NCBI GenBank assembly: GCA_037200525.1
Contig: JBBCGG010000001.1
Location: forward strand, 2,212,501 to 2,276,500
Origin: Methylocella sp.
GTDB lineage: Bacteria > Pseudomonadota > Alphaproteobacteria > Rhizobiales > Beijerinckiaceae
Direction of reading: 5' to 3'
DNA length: 64,000 bases
How positions within the stretch are numbered: the first letter of the stretch is position 1; every line of letters begins with the position of its first letter. Made by a program: the position numbers and the translations under genes. Of this stretch, positions 27,922-36,972 are shown piece after piece. The notes beneath the pieces were generated by a model, which had not been told where the DNA came from, did no database searches, and saw nothing but the letters and a program-made list of their open reading frames with translations.

Positions 27922-29153
27922 GGCTCCAGAATCTCCTCGCGCGCAAAGGGGTCAGATGCGTTGACGCTGGGATCAAGCATCCAATCTGGATATTTCTCCA
28001 GGGCCGAGCGAACAAAGTCATAATTGACGAGATCTTTGACGACGAAATCTGGATCGAGCTTGGCAAGAAAGGTGCGGTCGCCGGCCACCACTGTCTCGTT
28101 CATCGCCTCGACGATCAAGCGCGTTGCAGACGGATAAGGCCATGGCTGAAAATCGACGCGGCCGTTGCCCCAATCGAAATGCTTGATGGCGCCGCTGGTT
28201 TTATAGGACTCATCCTCTTTATAGAGCGTCATGGCACGCTTCACCACGCTTGCCGGCATGGGTAAATAGCCGGCCCCATCGCGCGACAGAAGCTCCGCCG
28301 CCTCCGCCTTATGGTGCGAGGTATAGATTTCGGCCCGCACAATGGCGTTGAGAACTTTTTGCGTCCAGGCTGGCTTGCGCTCGATTAGAGGCTGCGGCAT
28401 GCAGACGACGCAGCATGGATGGTTTTTCCAGATGTCGCCGGTGAACCGCAAGATTCGACCGCCGGTGCCAACTTCGCCCATAGCGTCGAAGGGCTCCGCG
28501 ACAATGTAGCCATCGATCTTTTTGGCGGCGAGAGCCGGCGGCATATCCGGCGGCTGCATCACTTGAAGACCGGTCTCGTTCGGGGCTGCCGCGGCGGACT
28601 TGATGACGGGCGTCAGACCGTTTTGCCGTAACGCATATTGCAGCACGATATTGTGCATTGAATACCAGAACGGAACGGCGATCTGCTTGCCGCCGAGATC
28701 GGCGAAAGAGCGAATGTTCGTCCCGCCTCCGACGACAAGGCTCGAGCCGTTGGTGTGCGCCCAGGCCATCACTTTGACTGGCACGTTATTGTTATAACGC
28801 ATCCACAACGCAACAGGCATCAGAAGGTGAACTAGGTTGAATTTGCCGGCGGCGAACGCCTCGACGAGCGGCGCCCAACCGCGAATCAGAGTCGGCTTCT
28901 CGGCCTTCAATCCTTCATCTTCGAAATAGCCTTTGGCGTGCGCCACGAGCAGAGCTGCGGCGTCGACGATCGGCAGATAGCCGATCCGCACCACATCGTC
29001 ACCGACGGCATCGGCGAACGCCAGTTTTGGAAGCCCGCCGGCGATGGCGCCAAGACCGCCAGCTGCGAGCCCATCGAGCACCGCGCGCCGCGACAGCCCA
29101 GCTTTTGCCGGGACATGATAGGTAAGGCCGAACTCAGCGCAGAACTGGCACAT
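27918..29153 (-). CDS. ABC transporter substrate-binding protein (NrtA/SsuA-like), Tat-type signal
   Basis: A 411-residue protein. The N-terminus starts MCQFCAEFG and then has SRRAVLDGLAAGGLGAIAGG, a twin-arginine signal with the RR pair about residue 22. The mature domain shows VRIGYLPIVDAAALLVAHAKGYFEDEGL, typical of NMT1/SsuA-like proteins, and VAEPFDAMGEVGTGGRIL near the hinge. The length and fold resemble NrtA/CmpA more than TauA. The Cys pair ahead of the Tat motif is unusual. Ligand unknown; neighbours suggest an organosulfur compound. Confidence 0.9.
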   Translation of the reverse strand: MCQFCAEFGLTYHVPAKAGLSRRAVLDGLAAGGLGAIAGGLPKLAFADAVGDDVVRIGYLPIVDAAALLVAHAKGYFEDEGLKAEKPTLIRGWAPLVEAFAAGKFNLVHLLMPVALWMRYNNNVPVKVMAWAHTNGSSLVVGGGTNIRSFADLGGKQIAVPFWYSMHNIVLQYALRQNGLTPVIKSAAAAPNETGLQVMQPPDMPPALAAKKIDGYIVAEPFDAMGEVGTGGRILRFTGDIWKNHPCCVVCMPQPLIERKPAWTQKVLNAIVRAEIYTSHHKAEAAELLSRDGAGYLPMPASVVKRAMTLYKEDESYKTSGAIKHFDWGNGRVDFQPWPYPSATRLIVEAMNETVVAGDRTFLAKLDPDFVVKDLVNYDFVRSALEKYPDWMLDPSVNASDPFAREEILEP

Positions 29154-29186
29154 CCGAATATTTTCCCGTTCTTCGCGTTTGCGCCC

Positions 29187-30014
29187 TTACCGGCGCATGA
29201 TCGACTTCGGAAAGGCCGCTACCGGAGCTTCGCCCAATGTCGAAACAGCCAAATCGTGATACAACGAAACCTGCGGCTCCGGCGCGAGAGCGGCGAGCAG
29301 GCGCGCGCGTTGCTCCAGAAAGAGCGCGCCGCCCGCAGGCGCCTTCGGCGTGTCGATGTCTGCGACGATGCGGCCAGGACCGGAGGCCAAGACAATGGTT
29401 CGGGCGGCAAGGCTCAGCGCGTCATCGACATCGTGCGTCACCAAAATCAGCGTTATGCCGAGCGTATCGATGATCGAACCAACCTCGAGCCGCAGTTCCG
29501 TGCGCGTCACCGGATCGAGCGAGGAAAAAGGCTCATCGAGCAGGAGAATCTCCGGATCGACGGCGAGAGAGCGGGCCAGAGCGACGCGTTGCTGCTGGCC
29601 GCCGGACAATTCAACAACCCTCGCCTTCGCGTAGCCCGCAAGACCAACAAGGCTCAGCAACTGCTCGACCCTCGCCGGCGCTTCGTTTCTCCGTCCGGCG
29701 AAACGCAGAGCCAGCGCCACATTGCCGGCAACATCGAGCCAAGGAAAGAGCAACGGACGCTGAAACATAAGATTGCAGCGCGGCCACGGCGCGCGGACCG
29801 GCTGCTCATTGACGCGCACTTCACCGGAAGACGGATGCGCAAGCCCGGCTATGAGCTGCAAAAGCGTCGATTTTCCTGAGCCGCTGCGACCAATGACGGC
29901 GAGGCGCTCGCCACGTGAGACGTTGAACGAAATGCGGTCGAGAACGAGAGCGCTCCGCCCGCGATAGCGGTGGCTGACGCCAAGAATCCGGATGTGAGGA
30001 ATTGCTATCGACAT
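29187..30014 (-). CDS. ABC transporter ATP-binding protein (SsuB/TauB/NrtD family)
   Basis: A 275-residue ATPase with Walker A GRSGSGKST, Q-loop region (CNLMFQRPLLFPWLDV), signature LSGGQQQR, Walker B LLLDEPFSSLD and switch His in LVTHDVDDALSLA. All residues for ATP hydrolysis are present. It is the first gene of the minus-strand operon and powers the importer formed with the next two genes. Confidence 0.95.
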   Translation of the reverse strand: MSIAIPHIRILGVSHRYRGRSALVLDRISFNVSRGERLAVIGRSGSGKSTLLQLIAGLAHPSSGEVRVNEQPVRAPWPRCNLMFQRPLLFPWLDVAGNVALALRFAGRRNEAPARVEQLLSLVGLAGYAKARVVELSGGQQQRVALARSLAVDPEILLLDEPFSSLDPVTRTELRLEVGSIIDTLGITLILVTHDVDDALSLAARTIVLASGPGRIVADIDTPKAPAGGALFLEQRARLLAALAPEPQVSLYHDLAVSTLGEAPVAAFPKSIMRR

Positions 30015-30212
30015 TTGCGCGCCAAAGTTGAGGTGAGCAACAGTATATAAAACTTATGGTTCTACACAATAATTATTTGATGGCGGCGCTGCGATGTCGA
30101 TTCGGGTGGAAATTGTTTGCGAAATTGTGCTTTTTACGTACATTCCATGAGGATATGAGACTAACCAGTCTTGATGCGGCAGCATTTCCGCCATGCTGGA
30201 GAAAACGCGGCG

Positions 30213-30896
30213 ATGGTTCGAATAGCGCGTGGGAAGATGGGGCCGCCAACGGCTGCTCCTGGTGCTTTGCTTGCGCGCCACGCGACGCGCAAGGACGAGA
30301 CGAGCGAACGCGATGGGGAGCTGCGCAAGCTTCTCCTGGAGGCCGCCGTTCGACTGTTCTGCCGCTTCGGAATCGGCGCAACCAGCATTGACGCGGTGGT
30401 TGCGGAATCGGGCGTCGCGCGGATGACGCTCTACAATCACTTCGGATCGAAGGAAGGACTGGTGCTGGCGGCTTTGCAGCACGAAGGCGCAGTCTGGCGC
30501 GCTTGGTTTTTCGCGCGGCTCGCGAAGATCGAGGGCTCGGCTCAAGATCGCCTGATCGGCATCTTTGATGTCTTGGCGGAGTGGTTCGTCCGCGACGATT
30601 ATTTTGGATGCGCTTTCATGAATGCCGTCCTCGAAGCTCGCAACCAGGATGAGGCGCTTCGCGCAATAACCTTCGCGCACAAAATGCGGGTGCTGGAGCA
30701 GATTAGGGCGCTTGCCGCCGCCGCCGGCGCCATCGAGCCTGACGCGCTCGCGCAGCAAATCGATCTTCTTATGGACGGCGCGATCGTCAAGGCGTTGATA
30801 AAACGCAGCGTGCGACCGGCGCGCGAGGCCAAGTCGATTGCGCTAGCTTTGCTAATCCAGACTGCCGGTTTCGAGGTTTCGACGCTCAGAGCTTAG
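30213..30896 (+). CDS. TetR-family transcriptional regulator
   Basis: The HTH reads AAVRLFCRFGIGATSIDAVVAESGVARMTLYNHFGSKEGLVLAAL, a clear TetR N-domain. The ligand-binding domain is helical and ends near SVRPAREAKSIALALLIQTAGFEV. Start is uncertain: ATG 30213 is chosen, with ATGs at 30174 and 30237 in the same frame. It is divergent from the ABC operon with about 200 AT-rich bases between, so it is the probable local repressor of that operon, released by the imported compound. Confidence 0.88.
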   Translation: MVRIARGKMGPPTAAPGALLARHATRKDETSERDGELRKLLLEAAVRLFCRFGIGATSIDAVVAESGVARMTLYNHFGSKEGLVLAALQHEGAVWRAWFFARLAKIEGSAQDRLIGIFDVLAEWFVRDDYFGCAFMNAVLEARNQDEALRAITFAHKMRVLEQIRALAAAAGAIEPDALAQQIDLLMDGAIVKALIKRSVRPAREAKSIALALLIQTAGFEVSTLRA

Positions 30897-30919
30897 CACG
30901 ATGCCAGTCATTAGCATCA

Positions 30920-31130
30920 TCAGCTAGACCAAGCGGGCGCGTAGGCGGCGAGATCCAGTCCGGCGCCGAGCGCGCTGAAGAAGATGCCGACGACGACCGC
31001 TGCGCCATGCGCAGAGCCGATCTGGAAAGTCGAGATGACAATCCCCGAAGCCAGTCCGACGTGACGTTGGTCGATGGACCAGAGCGGCCATCCGGTCTTG
31101 CGCCCCTCGACCAGCGGCCGCGTTTTACGA
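30920..31130 (-). pseudogene. MFS transporter C-terminal remnant
   Basis: On the minus strand, HVGLASGIVISTFQIGSA and then HGAAVVVGIFFSALGAGLDLAAYA end at a stop. These match the last two or three membrane segments of DHA2-type MFS drug exporters (the GLASGI...STFQ motif is characteristic). The rest of the transporter is missing, so this is a fragment left by a deletion. Confidence 0.65.
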
Positions 31131-31369
31131 GCTTCGCAACCGCCAACGCGGAAAATTTGTTCAACTGAGCCATTTCGTCCGCCGAACTAGACTACCCACA
31201 AATCATGGCCTGATTTGGCCGGAATTGGCTAGAAGCGCGCACCATGAAATGCTCGACAAGCCAGAGGGGCCCGCGAACTGAAATCCCATATCGGTGCGCG
31301 GCGGCTTGGCGTCCAATTGCCGCCGCGCGGGTTTAGGTGATCTTTGGGAAGGGCATGTCCCACCCCCGG

Positions 31370-32542
31370 CTACCGGTCTAGACCTTGAGCGCTCAGATAT
31401 TGCTGTATGAGGCCAGCGACCTGCTCATTGTTGATGTCGGTGAAGGCAAAATGCGTGTTTCCTTTTATGCCCTTTTGAGTCAACTCTAAAACGGTCACAT
31501 GGCCACCCAGGGCATTAACTGCCTTCGCGAACTCCAAGTCTATCGCGTGCATCTGATACCAGAAGTCCAGCCCAAAATAATTGCTGGGACCACTTGGGAT
31601 GTTGTCCCCAAATTCCATCAGAATCGGGATTTTTGTCAGATTCTTAAAGAGAGCCGGATCCACCGGCGTGCAGGTGGTCGTGCCAAAATGGCCGACTACC
31701 GGAGGAAACGGATTGTTGGACGGGCAGGGGACGCCTGACGATTCGAGACCAATGATGCCCTTTATGTTCGGATTTTGCATAGCGGCCTCGTATCCAGAAA
31801 GGGAACTGGCCGAATGCGTGACAAGTACCGTCGGGCCGATCTTGTTCACTATTGCCAGGAGGTCATTTAGGTTGAGAGTCGCGTCCCCCGGACCTACGCT
31901 TTGCGTAAGCCACCGATTAAACTGATCAAGCGCGGCTGGGCCTGGAGGAAACTTTGAGCCCCGATACAAATTACATTGGACAGGCGGCGTGCCAGCGGAG
32001 CAGAGCCCAAGCCGGAACTGAATAAAGAACCCTTGCTCACCGGCTGATGGCGTTATGGTAGCACCGACGGTGGTGCGGGCGGCCTCACCCATCCGAGGCC
32101 TATCGGCGAGGTAGACGCTCCAGTTTTGACGCAGAAAGATCTGTTCGAACCCGTCACGCCCGTCGGGCGTAGTCTCCCAAGGAGTTTTCACCAATGAGCC
32201 CCACAACAGCATCCCGTTTCTGTTGGCGTCTTGTGGGATCTCGAATTGGACGTAGGTGTGATCGCCACTGAGCGTTTGGCCGGCGGACGTCGGATTCATC
32301 GGGTTAAACTCGCCAGGCGTAGTCACCACCGTGCCGCCGACCATGAAGCTGCCCATGCGCTTAAGCGCTAAGTGCTCGTCGCCAGCGTTTCGCCGCGGGA
32401 ATTGGTCCTCAGCGAAGGCGCCAGAACCACAACCGGCAGCGACTAACATTAGCAATCCAAGCGCAACAGATGTTTTGGCGGAAGACCTTGTTTTATCTGA
32501 GCGTCCATCTAGGGATAGCCGCAGTTTTGATAACTTGGACAT
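31370..32542 (-). CDS. Secreted alpha/beta hydrolase (esterase-like)
   Basis: ATG 32542 has AGGAGG upstream. The 390-residue product has a signal or lipoprotein leader (VALGLLMLVAAGCGSG). The catalytic elbow is VLVTHSASSLSGYEAA, a THSxS variant of GxSxG, an acid is likely in ILMEFGDN and the histidine in KGNTHFAFTDINNEQVAGL. Four Cys (LCSAG, VQCNLY, VPCPSN, TTCTP) could form disulphides. It resembles secreted bacterial esterases of unknown substrate. Single-gene unit. Confidence 0.82.
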   Translation of the reverse strand: MSKLSKLRLSLDGRSDKTRSSAKTSVALGLLMLVAAGCGSGAFAEDQFPRRNAGDEHLALKRMGSFMVGGTVVTTPGEFNPMNPTSAGQTLSGDHTYVQFEIPQDANRNGMLLWGSLVKTPWETTPDGRDGFEQIFLRQNWSVYLADRPRMGEAARTTVGATITPSAGEQGFFIQFRLGLCSAGTPPVQCNLYRGSKFPPGPAALDQFNRWLTQSVGPGDATLNLNDLLAIVNKIGPTVLVTHSASSLSGYEAAMQNPNIKGIIGLESSGVPCPSNNPFPPVVGHFGTTTCTPVDPALFKNLTKIPILMEFGDNIPSGPSNYFGLDFWYQMHAIDLEFAKAVNALGGHVTVLELTQKGIKGNTHFAFTDINNEQVAGLIQQYLSAQGLDR

Positions 32543-33187
32543 ATTTCCTCCTATGATTGGACTCAAAAGGCCATTGATTATTTGGCTTGTCTTCCGGGAA
32601 ATTCGGTCCGATTCCAAGAAATTCCGATTTCGGACTCTCTTTTCTTGGTGAAAATTTCAGGCTACGCGTCAGAATCGCCGCCGCTGCATATCTATGACCG
32701 GGAAGATCGCGCGGACCTGATGAACCTTGTCCGCCATCAGCTCGGTTATCGAAGATGCAAAGCCGGTTCCCGACGAAGGGCATCTGCCCCAGCGATCTAT
32801 TCGCCGCGTCGGTTTGGCATGGGATCGCGCATTGATTTATGCGACCGGCGGCGCCGCTATTGCGCCAATTTAGAATACCTGTGGGAACGGCCTCGGCCGA
32901 ATTGGCGAGGCCTTCCTGCGTCGCGGATGAGGCGGGTTTCCAACCCGCGCAAATTTGCAAACTGACCAAGAATGCTTGGGCCAGATGACCGATCCGAAAC
33001 ATCCTGCGCAAATGCAGATTAGCGAGGGACCATTTTTGCGGCGTTCAACCGGCGGATCGTAAGCCGCAACGAGGTCATCCTGTTTCGCGCGTCGCGACGC
33101 GTCATCCACGCTCTAGCATCTTGACTCCACCTGCCGCTCCGCAAGGTCGGACCTCGCCTCTTTGCTGGCCCATCCTTAGCGTCGCGC

Positions 33188-33379
33188 TTATCGAGCTAGA
33201 GCCTCGCGCTCTTTCACCAGTGCGGCCAGCTGGGTTTCCTGCTCGGCGATCCGATCGGCTGCCCGCTCCTCGTCCGCCGAGCCGGAATAGGCCGCGGCCT
33301 GCTCGGTCAGTTCGCGAATATTCTCGCGGATAGCGGCGATGCGTTCGTCAAGTTCGATGACGGTTGCTGCGGCAGACAT
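33188..33379 (-). CDS. Small coiled-coil protein
   Basis: A 63-residue protein with AGGAGGCGCC directly before the ATG, a strong RBS. The sequence is a nearly continuous amphipathic helix (ELDERIAAIRENIRELTEQAAAY ... ADRIAEQETQLAALVKEREAL), suggesting a coiled-coil dimer. Function unknown. The RBS and biased composition make it a real gene rather than a chance frame. Confidence 0.7.
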   Translation of the reverse strand: MSAAATVIELDERIAAIRENIRELTEQAAAYSGSADEERAADRIAEQETQLAALVKEREALAR

Positions 33380-33577
33380 GGCGCCTCCTATTGCTCGGTT
33401 TGGAGCAGCCGCGATCGCGGCGTTCCCCGCTTATAGCCCGAGGGAACGGCGAAAGTCCAAAATAAGGAAGGTCGTTCTGAGATTCTCCGATGCAAACCGG
33501 CGCTGGGTCAGGTCGCCCGGACCACTGCAGCGACGCTGGCCGCCCAGACCGCGCCGCCGCCTGACGGCATAAAGGCG

Positions 33578-34247
33578 CTCGTCGGGAATTATTTGCCGGC
33601 TCACGAGATCGCAAAAAACGGCGGATGGAACATCGCTGATTGCATCGAGCGATCCTATGATCTCGAGGGCATGCACGTCGGGACGGTTGCTGCGGGTAGA
33701 ATCGGCCTGGCAGTTTTGCGCCGGCTAAAGCCGTTCGACGTGCGCCTCCACTATAATGCGCGCCATCGCCTTCCCGAAGCGATAGAGAGGGAGCTTGGCG
33801 CGATCTATCATCCGAAGGTCGAGGACATGATCAAGGTCTGCGATATCGTCACAATCCACGCGCCGCTTCATCAGGAAACAGAAAATATGTTCAATGAGGC
33901 GTTGCTATCGAAGATGAAGCGCGGCGCATATATCGTCGACTGCGTGCGTGCGCAGATCTACGATCGCGATGCTGTCGTTAGCGCTCAAAGCCGGCCAGCT
34001 TGCCGGCTACGCTGGCGACGTGTGGCATCCGCAGCCGGCTCCAACGGATCATCCCTGGCGCACGACGCCTCACAACGGGATGACGCCACATATCTCGGGA
34101 GCGTCTCTTTCCGCTCAAGCGCGCTACGCTGCCGGAACGCGCGAGATACTTGAATGCTGGTTTGAGGACCGACCAATCCGCAAGGAATATCTCATCGTCG
34201 ACGGCGGCAAGCTGGCCGACACTGGGGCGACGTCCTACACAGTCTAG
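33578..34247 (+). pseudogene. NAD-dependent formate dehydrogenase, C-terminal fragment with frameshift
   Basis: The frame reads LVGNYLPAHEIAKNGGWNIADC, DLEGMHVGTVAAGRIGLAVLRRLKPF (Rossmann GxGxxG, here with A in the first Gly position), HAPLHQETENMFNEALLSKMKRGAYI, then after a frameshift near 33985 LKAGQLAGYAGDVWHPQPAP and the active-site His in TTPHNGMTPHISGASL. It matches bacterial NAD-formate dehydrogenases, which oxidise formate in methylotrophs. About 100 N-terminal residues are absent and GCTCTC has become GCTC, losing two bases. Its stop codon overlaps the IS target CTAG. Confidence 0.88.
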
Positions 34248-35078
34248 GCTCAGGACCTATTAAATTTGCCTGAGATGTGATTCCTGGTCTCCGCATGGGG
34301 AGGCTGGGATGAGTGATTTGTTTTTGTTGGGCGAGCGGCAGATGGCGCGGCTTGCGCCGCATTTTCCTCTGTCGCATGGCGTTCCGCGGGTTGACGACCG
34401 TCGGGTGGTCAGCGGAATCGTCTATGTGATCCGCAACGGCCTGCAATGGAAAGATGCGCCCAAGGATTACGGGCCGCACAAGACGCTTTACAATCGCTTC
34501 ATCCGCTGGAGCCGGCTCGGCGTCTTCGACCGCATATTCGCCGCGCTCGCTGGCGAAGGTCCAAAGCCCGAGCGCATCATGATCGACGCCACGCATCTGA
34601 AGGCGCATCGCACAGCGGCGAGCCTGCTCAAAAAGGGGCTCTTCCCCGCCGTATCGGGCGCACGAAAGGCGGACTGAACTCGAAGCTCCACGTCGTTTGC
34701 GACGGCGCCGGCAAGCCCCTCGTCATGTTGCTCTCGGAGGGCCAGATGAGCGACCACAAGGGCGCGCGGCTGATGCTCAAGGCTTTACCGCCCGCTTCAA
34801 TGTTGATCGCCGACAGGGGCTACGACAGCAACTGGTTCCGCGCCGCGCTGAAGGCCAGGGGCGTCGAGCCCTGCATCCCGCCAACCAGAAGCCGCAAGCT
34901 TCCCATTGCCTATGACAAGACGCTCTACCGCCAGCGTCACAAAATCGAGAACATGTTCGCCAAGCTCAAGGACTGGCGGCGCATCGCAACCCGCTATGAT
35001 CGATGCGCCCACACCTTCTTCTCCGCCATCTGCATCGCAGCCGCCGTCCTCTTCTATCTCAATCAATGAGTCCTGAGC
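34248..35078 (+). mobile_element. IS5-family element, IS427-like, 831 bp (copy 1)
   Basis: The ends are GCTCAGGAC and its inverted complement GTCCTGAGC, and the element is flanked on both sides by the 4-base target duplication CTAG (34244-34247 and 35079-35082). It carries one transposase in two overlapping frames. A second copy with the same length and the same ORFs lies in opposite orientation at 50011-50841, also between CTAG repeats, so both insertions are recent. Confidence 0.95.
34309..35069 (+). CDS. IS5-family transposase, made by -1 frameshifting (two frames)
   Basis: Frame 1 (34309-34677) encodes the N-terminal DUF4096-like domain (LPHFPLSHG-type start, VVSGIVYVIRNGLQWKDAPKDYG) and the first catalytic Asp in MIDATHLKAHRTA. 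The -1 frame continues PRRIGRTKGGLNSKLHVVCD, the second Asp in LIADRGYDS and Glu in RHKIENMFAKLKDWRRIATRYDR, ending at 35069. The A5G4 run at 34630-34638 is the likely slippery site. The joined protein would be about 250 residues with a full DDE triad, and both copies in the window are unchanged, so the element is probably active. Confidence 0.92.
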
Positions 35079-35224
35079 CTAGGTGTTTGGTCCCGGACAG
35101 CCGCGACGCTAAGCTGAGTCGCCACGGCCCCAGCCGCCGGTTCCTTGGCGTGCAGTGCCCCTCGACGATTTCTGCGGCGCATTCTCCGCGGTGGGCTGGA
35201 CCCCTGACCGGCAATAAGTCGCGT

Positions 35225-35247
35225 GAAGGCGGGCTATGCCCGCCTTC
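35225..35247 (-). terminator. Hairpin downstream of the esterase gene
   Basis: A perfect 10-bp inverted repeat, GAAGGCGGGC with a 3-base loop, lies 15 bp past the stop at 35262. There is no T-run, so it may be a weak terminator or a stabilising hairpin. Confidence 0.5.
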
Positions 35248-35261
35248 AAGATCAAGACGTC

Positions 35262-36368
35262 CTACTCACCAATGTGTTCGCGGATGCCATCGGCGACTTG
35301 GCGGATCGCTGCTTTGGTGGTCGGCAAAGCCCTTAGCCCATTAAGCAGTCCGAAGTCGTGAATGGTTCCATTGTAGCGAACGAATACTGTTGGCACGCCC
35401 GCGTCTTGCAGGCGGTGTGCGTAGGCTTCGCCTTCGTCTCGCAACACGTCGTTTTCCTCGGTGATGACCAGGGTCGGCGGAAGCCCTTGCAAATGAGCCA
35501 GGCTGGCGCGCAAAGGCGAGACATATGGATTTTCCCGCTCCTTCTCGGTCGGCGCATAACGATCCCAGCCGTATTTCATAAACTCTCTGCTTAAGAAACG
35601 GCCATTGGCGTATTCTTCGTAAGAGCAAGTATCGACGCCGGCGTTGGTCGCGGGCCAGAGCAGCACTTGATAGCTGATCTTCGGTCCTTTCCGGTCCTTG
35701 ACCATCAGATTCAACGCCGCAGTCATATTGCCGCCGACCGAATTGCCGGCCACCGCAATCCGGCTGCCGTCCGCGCCGAACTCCGATGCATGGGCGGCTA
35801 TCCATTCGAGCGTCGCGTAAGATTCGTTCAGCGGCACAGGATACGTGCCGGCCGGAAGGTTCGTAATTTCCGGGAACACGGCTGGTTGGCCAGATTCAAC
35901 GACAAGATCGCGCACCAGCCGGTTGTGGTTCTCGAAGTTGCCGGCAAGCCACACGGCTCCATGGATGAAGAGAAGGACGCCGGGATGCCCCTCGATGTGA
36001 TCGGGCTTCATAATATACAATTTTATAGTGCGTCCGTCGACGGTCAGCGATTCCTCCGAGATCGTCACGCCAAACATATCAACCGGAGTTTTGCTCTGTA
36101 ATTCGGTCAATACTTCCTGCGGCTTTGGTTGGGGCAATTCCCAAAAAGGGCTGGGATCTTTGTTGAGTGGAGCCAAAAACGCGCGGACCGCTGGATCAAT
36201 GTTCGGATCGTCGGCGACGTCGTGAGGAGCTACAACGACATGTCCGGAGCATGCCTTCGGAACGAAGGGCGCGTCGATATTCTTCAGGTCCTGTGCATTA
36301 GCTGTGGTGAGACTAAGGAGGGGCGCCATGAAGACGGCTCCCGCCAGCAAACTCTTTATTTCACGCAT
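35262..36368 (-). CDS. Secreted alpha/beta hydrolase, HSL-type esterase
   Basis: From ATG 36368 (GGGAGCTGG upstream) a 368-residue product with signal peptide LLAGAVFMAPLLSLTTANAQ. The HSL/BFAE fold is seen as GVLLFIHGAVWLAGNFENHNRLVRDL, where the usual HGGG oxyanion motif is HGAV, nucleophile VAGNSVGGNMTAAL, acid in VITEENDVLRDEG and histidine in IHDFGLLNGL. It likely hydrolyses short-chain esters in the periplasm. The altered HGGG loop is notable. Confidence 0.88.
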   Translation of the reverse strand: MREIKSLLAGAVFMAPLLSLTTANAQDLKNIDAPFVPKACSGHVVVAPHDVADDPNIDPAVRAFLAPLNKDPSPFWELPQPKPQEVLTELQSKTPVDMFGVTISEESLTVDGRTIKLYIMKPDHIEGHPGVLLFIHGAVWLAGNFENHNRLVRDLVVESGQPAVFPEITNLPAGTYPVPLNESYATLEWIAAHASEFGADGSRIAVAGNSVGGNMTAALNLMVKDRKGPKISYQVLLWPATNAGVDTCSYEEYANGRFLSREFMKYGWDRYAPTEKERENPYVSPLRASLAHLQGLPPTLVITEENDVLRDEGEAYAHRLQDAGVPTVFVRYNGTIHDFGLLNGLRALPTTKAAIRQVADGIREHIGE

Positions 36369-36972
36369 AATCCAGCTCCCAGTGATCGCGATTGCATTGG
36401 CGTCGGAAGCTATGACGAATGATGATTTTCGATGGCCAATAAGATTATTGCTCGAATCAACCTCGTCCACTCACCAAGCAAAATCGCATGGACCGTATAT
36501 AGGTATCGCAAGGATGGGGTATTTCAAAATGCAACTTTATAATCGAATATCAGCGGCGACTTTGGACTCGCTGATGCGATGCATCGCATCAGCGACCGCG
36601 AGATCCCTTCGCCCCTGGAAAGCCGGCGGCGTCCGTGAGCGCCTCTTTGCCTTCGCTGGGCAATTCGATGGAGGGCGTCCCGCAATAGAGTAGCAGCTCA
36701 GCTTATCCAGCGCCCCGCGCGGTTCATGCATTTTCGATATTGGTTCCTTTAAACGTGGAAGACGGGCTCAAGGAACGCCGACTACAAGGACAACGGCGAT
36801 AGTCAGTACGGAGCAGCGCGGGGATTGGGACGCAATGATCAGAGTCTGGGCGGCATAATCCGATCTGCGGTCGGCGACTGTCGCTTCCTAGTTGACAGCA
36901 GCGATGTCGCAAGGGCGCCTTGGTAAACCGCGGCCCAAGACGCGAGGGACATAGAGGACTGCGCTAAGGTGA
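36369..36972. other. Intergenic, no gene recognised
   Basis: About 600 bp between the divergent esterase and histidine kinase genes. Frames here show no family similarity. Promoters for both neighbours should lie here. Confidence 0.5.
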
